Below are positions 61,168 to 64,000 of a DNA stretch of 64,000 bases, in pieces. The position numbers and the translations under genes were made by a program. The DNA lies in NCBI RefSeq assembly GCF_950023065.1, contig NC_088680.1:46860559-46924558 (forward strand), read 5' to 3'. The stretch's first letter is position 1, and every line of letters begins with the position of its first letter. A model generated the notes under the pieces. That model did not search any database. It saw nothing but the letters and a program-made list of their open reading frames with translations, and was not told where the DNA came from. This DNA is from Planococcus citri (lineage: Eukaryota > Arthropoda > Insecta > Hemiptera > Pseudococcidae).

Positions 61168-63413
61168 CGTACAACAGTATTGAAAAATTCGCGTAATTCG
61201 GTCACCTACCTACATTTTCCTCTCACATTGACTCGGATAATGTGGACTGATAACACGTATCGGAAGGGTAAGTGTTTTTCAGATATTCAATCCGATTCTT
61301 AGATAACGATTGTGAGGAGATTATCAATTTTTGTCGATTTTTTGATTCCTTATTTTCGTTTATTTTTTGAGTTACCAGGTGGAGTGATTTTTTATTATTT
61401 TTTAATCCGTTACAATACCTGTGATTTTTTTCATTAGGTACCTATTATTGAAAAAAGGCTCAATTTTCTGTATTTCAGTAAAATAATACTTTGGGGAAAG
61501 AATTTTCAAAATAAGTAATGACATTTCAACATCATTTATTCTGTTTCAATTGCATCAATTTTTGAAATATTTCCCCCATTTTTCTGAAAATATGTAATAT
61601 TTTTGAGCTTTTTGTTTTTCTTTTTTCAGTTCTTTTTTCTTTGACATTTTCACATCTTTTTTGAAAAATAATCAGCTCTATAACGTATTCATCCTGAAAC
61701 GAAGTATGATTAATTATTCAACTTACTATTACTATCCACAAATTTAAAAAAACGACAAAAAAACACACGAAAAAGTGTAATTTTTCACTAAACCAGATGT
61801 TGTGATCTTGGTGAATGAATCACATCTTATTTGAAATTAATTCAAAGATGGAAAACATGAATTTATATTCTATAAATAAAAACAGGTGTTCTGAAAATAA
61901 AAGACATACCTAATGAAATATTATCAAAATATAAAATTGTCTTTTATTTATTTACTTCTTTTTTTTTTTATTAGTAGGTACTAAGCAAGTAGGTATTCAA
62001 GTTTTATGCTCTAAAAAATTCCAACTCGACCTGTGTTTATCTGCTTACGTAATATTTTTTTTAACGAATCGATTTGCCCTTCACTTAATGTTTTTTACAT
62101 TTACGATCTGTAATTGGCGTGATTTTATTCATACCTAAATAATTTATGCCGAGTGCTGGCAATCTGAATTTTGGCTAAACCGTAAAAATTCCTACAGCTA
62201 TAGAAAAATGAGTAAAATTTCAAGTATTGTAAACATTTTCAAAAAATCGAAAAATAAAAGAGCGGATCATTATTATTATTATTATTTGTATTTCCAATCG
62301 CATCATCAACGTAATGAGTATTGATAGACTATAGAAAAGAAAAATATTTATATGAGTCGCTAATGCAATGAAAATGAATAGAAATAGACTTCATTTGGTT
62401 TTTAAAACAAAGTTTTACGAGCTTAATGGTCTATCTCCAATTCACACCTCGATAACTCTTCTACTCAAGGTTTATTTTGAACATACAAATAGCCTCAGAA
62501 ATACCTACATACCTACTTTTTACTAAATTCCTCGAAATCAATCTTGGCAGGTTTGAGATTTACTCATTTTTAGATGACTAACGTTACCCATTTCAGGAGG
62601 GCATTTAAAATCAAGAGTATTCGGATCGAAATTTTTCACATTCAGTTCTATTTTCATTCTTTACGTATTCGCCTCTTGAATAGCTTTCAATTAATCAAAA
62701 TCTACTTTTTCTTTTTTTGGGACTTTTTCGCTTTCCATACATGAATTACTCGACTGAATGAATTACTGGGGGGTGGGGCTAGGTTTTGCGAATTAAAAAT
62801 TGATTTTCAGAATTACCTACCTGATGTTTCATTATTGTTTCAAAGTAGGAGAAATTTGGATTCCATTTTCTTTTCTTTAGTTTTTTTCCATGTTGATTAA
62901 AACTATATTGAAACGTAAGTTGAAGCAGACGAGTGTATGATAATAATAAACTAATGTGTTTTTTTTTCTGTGCGAACTAAATGAGGTTTTATGTTGATAA
63001 TATGAAAAATTAATTTTTCCATTTTTATTTTTACTTAATGAATTTATAATTTTTTTCGTTTTGATTACTGGCCAAGCTTTTGTGACTTTTTGGTTTAAAT
63101 TATGACCTGGAAAAAACATGAATTAAAAATCAAAAAACTTGTCAGACGAATAAGTTGTTGCCTATCTTTCAAATTGAAGGGGTAATCGAGTATTAAAGAC
63201 ATGATTTATTTTATTTTTTTAAAAAACAAGAGTAAGGTTCCCTAACTTACCATCTAATCTCAAAAACATCGTATTAAAATAATAAAAAATGACTTAAAAA
63301 TATTATTGCAAGCGTATTCAATTTAAATTAAAACTTAGTAATAATAGATTGATTGTATGTACATTTTCATATTCTTAATTAAATATGCAAACGATTTGCA
63401 ACCTCTTCTCAAT
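61168..63413. other. Intergenic spacer between PEBP-like genes B and C
   Basis: About 2.2 kb, mostly AT-rich. A possible eroded PEBP-like exon on the minus strand at 62588-62657 is noted in the findings. An (ATT)n tract lies near 62270. Nothing else is seen. Confidence 0.45.
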
Positions 63414-63979
63414 TTAGAAAAGTTTCGGTTGACCATCACCTTGTTGACGGAAGAAATTACCAGCTATTAATTCTCCTAAATCGTACTTGTCCATAAACTC
63501 CTCAATAGGAAATTCCCAACGGTGCGAACTAAAAAAAAAAAAATTAAAAAATTTTTTAAAAAAGTATCCCATTGTCCCTAATGTAAAAAAAGTTGTCATT
63601 CGATATCAAATTACTTATGGAATTTCCAATCAGGGAATAATCGAAATCGTTTACGTTCTTCTAAAGTAATCGAAAATTTTCTTTTTTGTTTGAACATTAA
63701 AAGCAGGTAAATACGGTGCTCTGAAAAATTAAAAACGTGCTAATATTCCAAAAAAAAATAAGAAACACGTGCTCGAGTTGACAAGTTGTATCTTACCGTT
63801 GTTTTCCATCGGTTTTGGGGCGATGTAATGGAACAGTTCTTCTCCCTTGTAAAAATCACATCCTGGAATATTGTAATATAACCAATTATGGTATTGTTTC
63901 GCTCCAATTAATCGACCAGGTCTAGGATCATAGTATTCAAAATTGTCAAAAGGCTTTGTATAATTCGTCACGTTGATAT
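63414..63979 (-). CDS. PEBP-like protein C, 3' part (runs off the window)
   Basis: Three 3' exons are visible: 63979-63797, 63720-63615, 63528-63414, with the same phases (1,1,2) as the last three exons of genes A and B. The reading includes YYDPRPGR, QYHNWLYYNIPGCDFYKGEELFHYIAPKP, then HRIYLLLMFKQ (matching HRYVFLVYKQ), and a C-terminal EEFMDKYDLGELIAGNFFRQQ, which is the typical PEBP ending (F..KY.LG.PVAGNFF). The first visible exon is longer than its equivalents (183 against 135 nt), with an insertion before the HNW motif. The signal-peptide exon and exons 2-3 lie beyond 64000. Of the three copies it keeps the most canonical C-terminal sequence. Confidence 0.87.
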
Positions 63980-64000
63980 CTGCAGAAAAAAACATCATCA

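Overview
The window is nuclear DNA of an insect, most likely a sternorrhynchan hemipteran (mealybug/scale insect or aphid). The evidence is AT-rich sequence, spliceosomal introns throughout, recognisable animal genes (ACE, Abi, DHX16, Gmer, CCDC47, XLF), decayed transposons, and a very frequent dispersed motif of the type TAGGTACCTAC that I associate with aphid and mealybug genomes. The animal/insect assignment is firm; the suborder is an inference.

Layout. 1-17 kb is gene-poor: a broken LINE 3' end, a 22-bp minisatellite, a 1000-bp TA-flanked inverted-repeat element, a 142-bp-period palindromic satellite, and one 3' exon of an alkaline phosphatase. 17.2-25.7 kb (minus) is a complete 13-exon angiotensin-converting enzyme. 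Its 4.2-kb intron holds an unknown two-exon gene on the plus strand and several nested mobile elements, including an hAT-type element with a perfect 8-bp target duplication. 25.7-34 kb is non-coding apart from one long-inverted-repeat element. 34.2-34.9 kb is a second unknown gene, lying between two direct repeats.

35.4-50.5 kb is the gene-dense core, with small introns: Abi (minus), XLF/NHEJ1 (plus), DHX16/Prp2 helicase (plus), GDP-L-fucose synthase (minus), a PLCXD-type phospholipase (plus) and CCDC47 (minus). Pairs are divergent (Abi/XLF, Gmer/PLCXD) or convergent (DHX16/Gmer, PLCXD/CCDC47). These are unrelated housekeeping genes: actin regulation, DNA end joining, splicing, fucose metabolism, lipid signalling and ER membrane-protein insertion.

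50.4-57.3 kb has only a candidate first coding exon at 53.2 kb. 57.3-64 kb (minus) is a tandem array of at least three PEBP-like genes (two complete, one running off the window). All share the same intron phases; the two complete ones begin with an exon that encodes only a signal peptide. The canonical ligand motif is gone from the two complete copies and has no obvious equivalent in the visible part of the third, so this looks like a diversifying secreted family and is the most interesting system here.

Exon coordinates were derived by hand from reading frame, splice sites and family conservation. In all complete models the phases close exactly.
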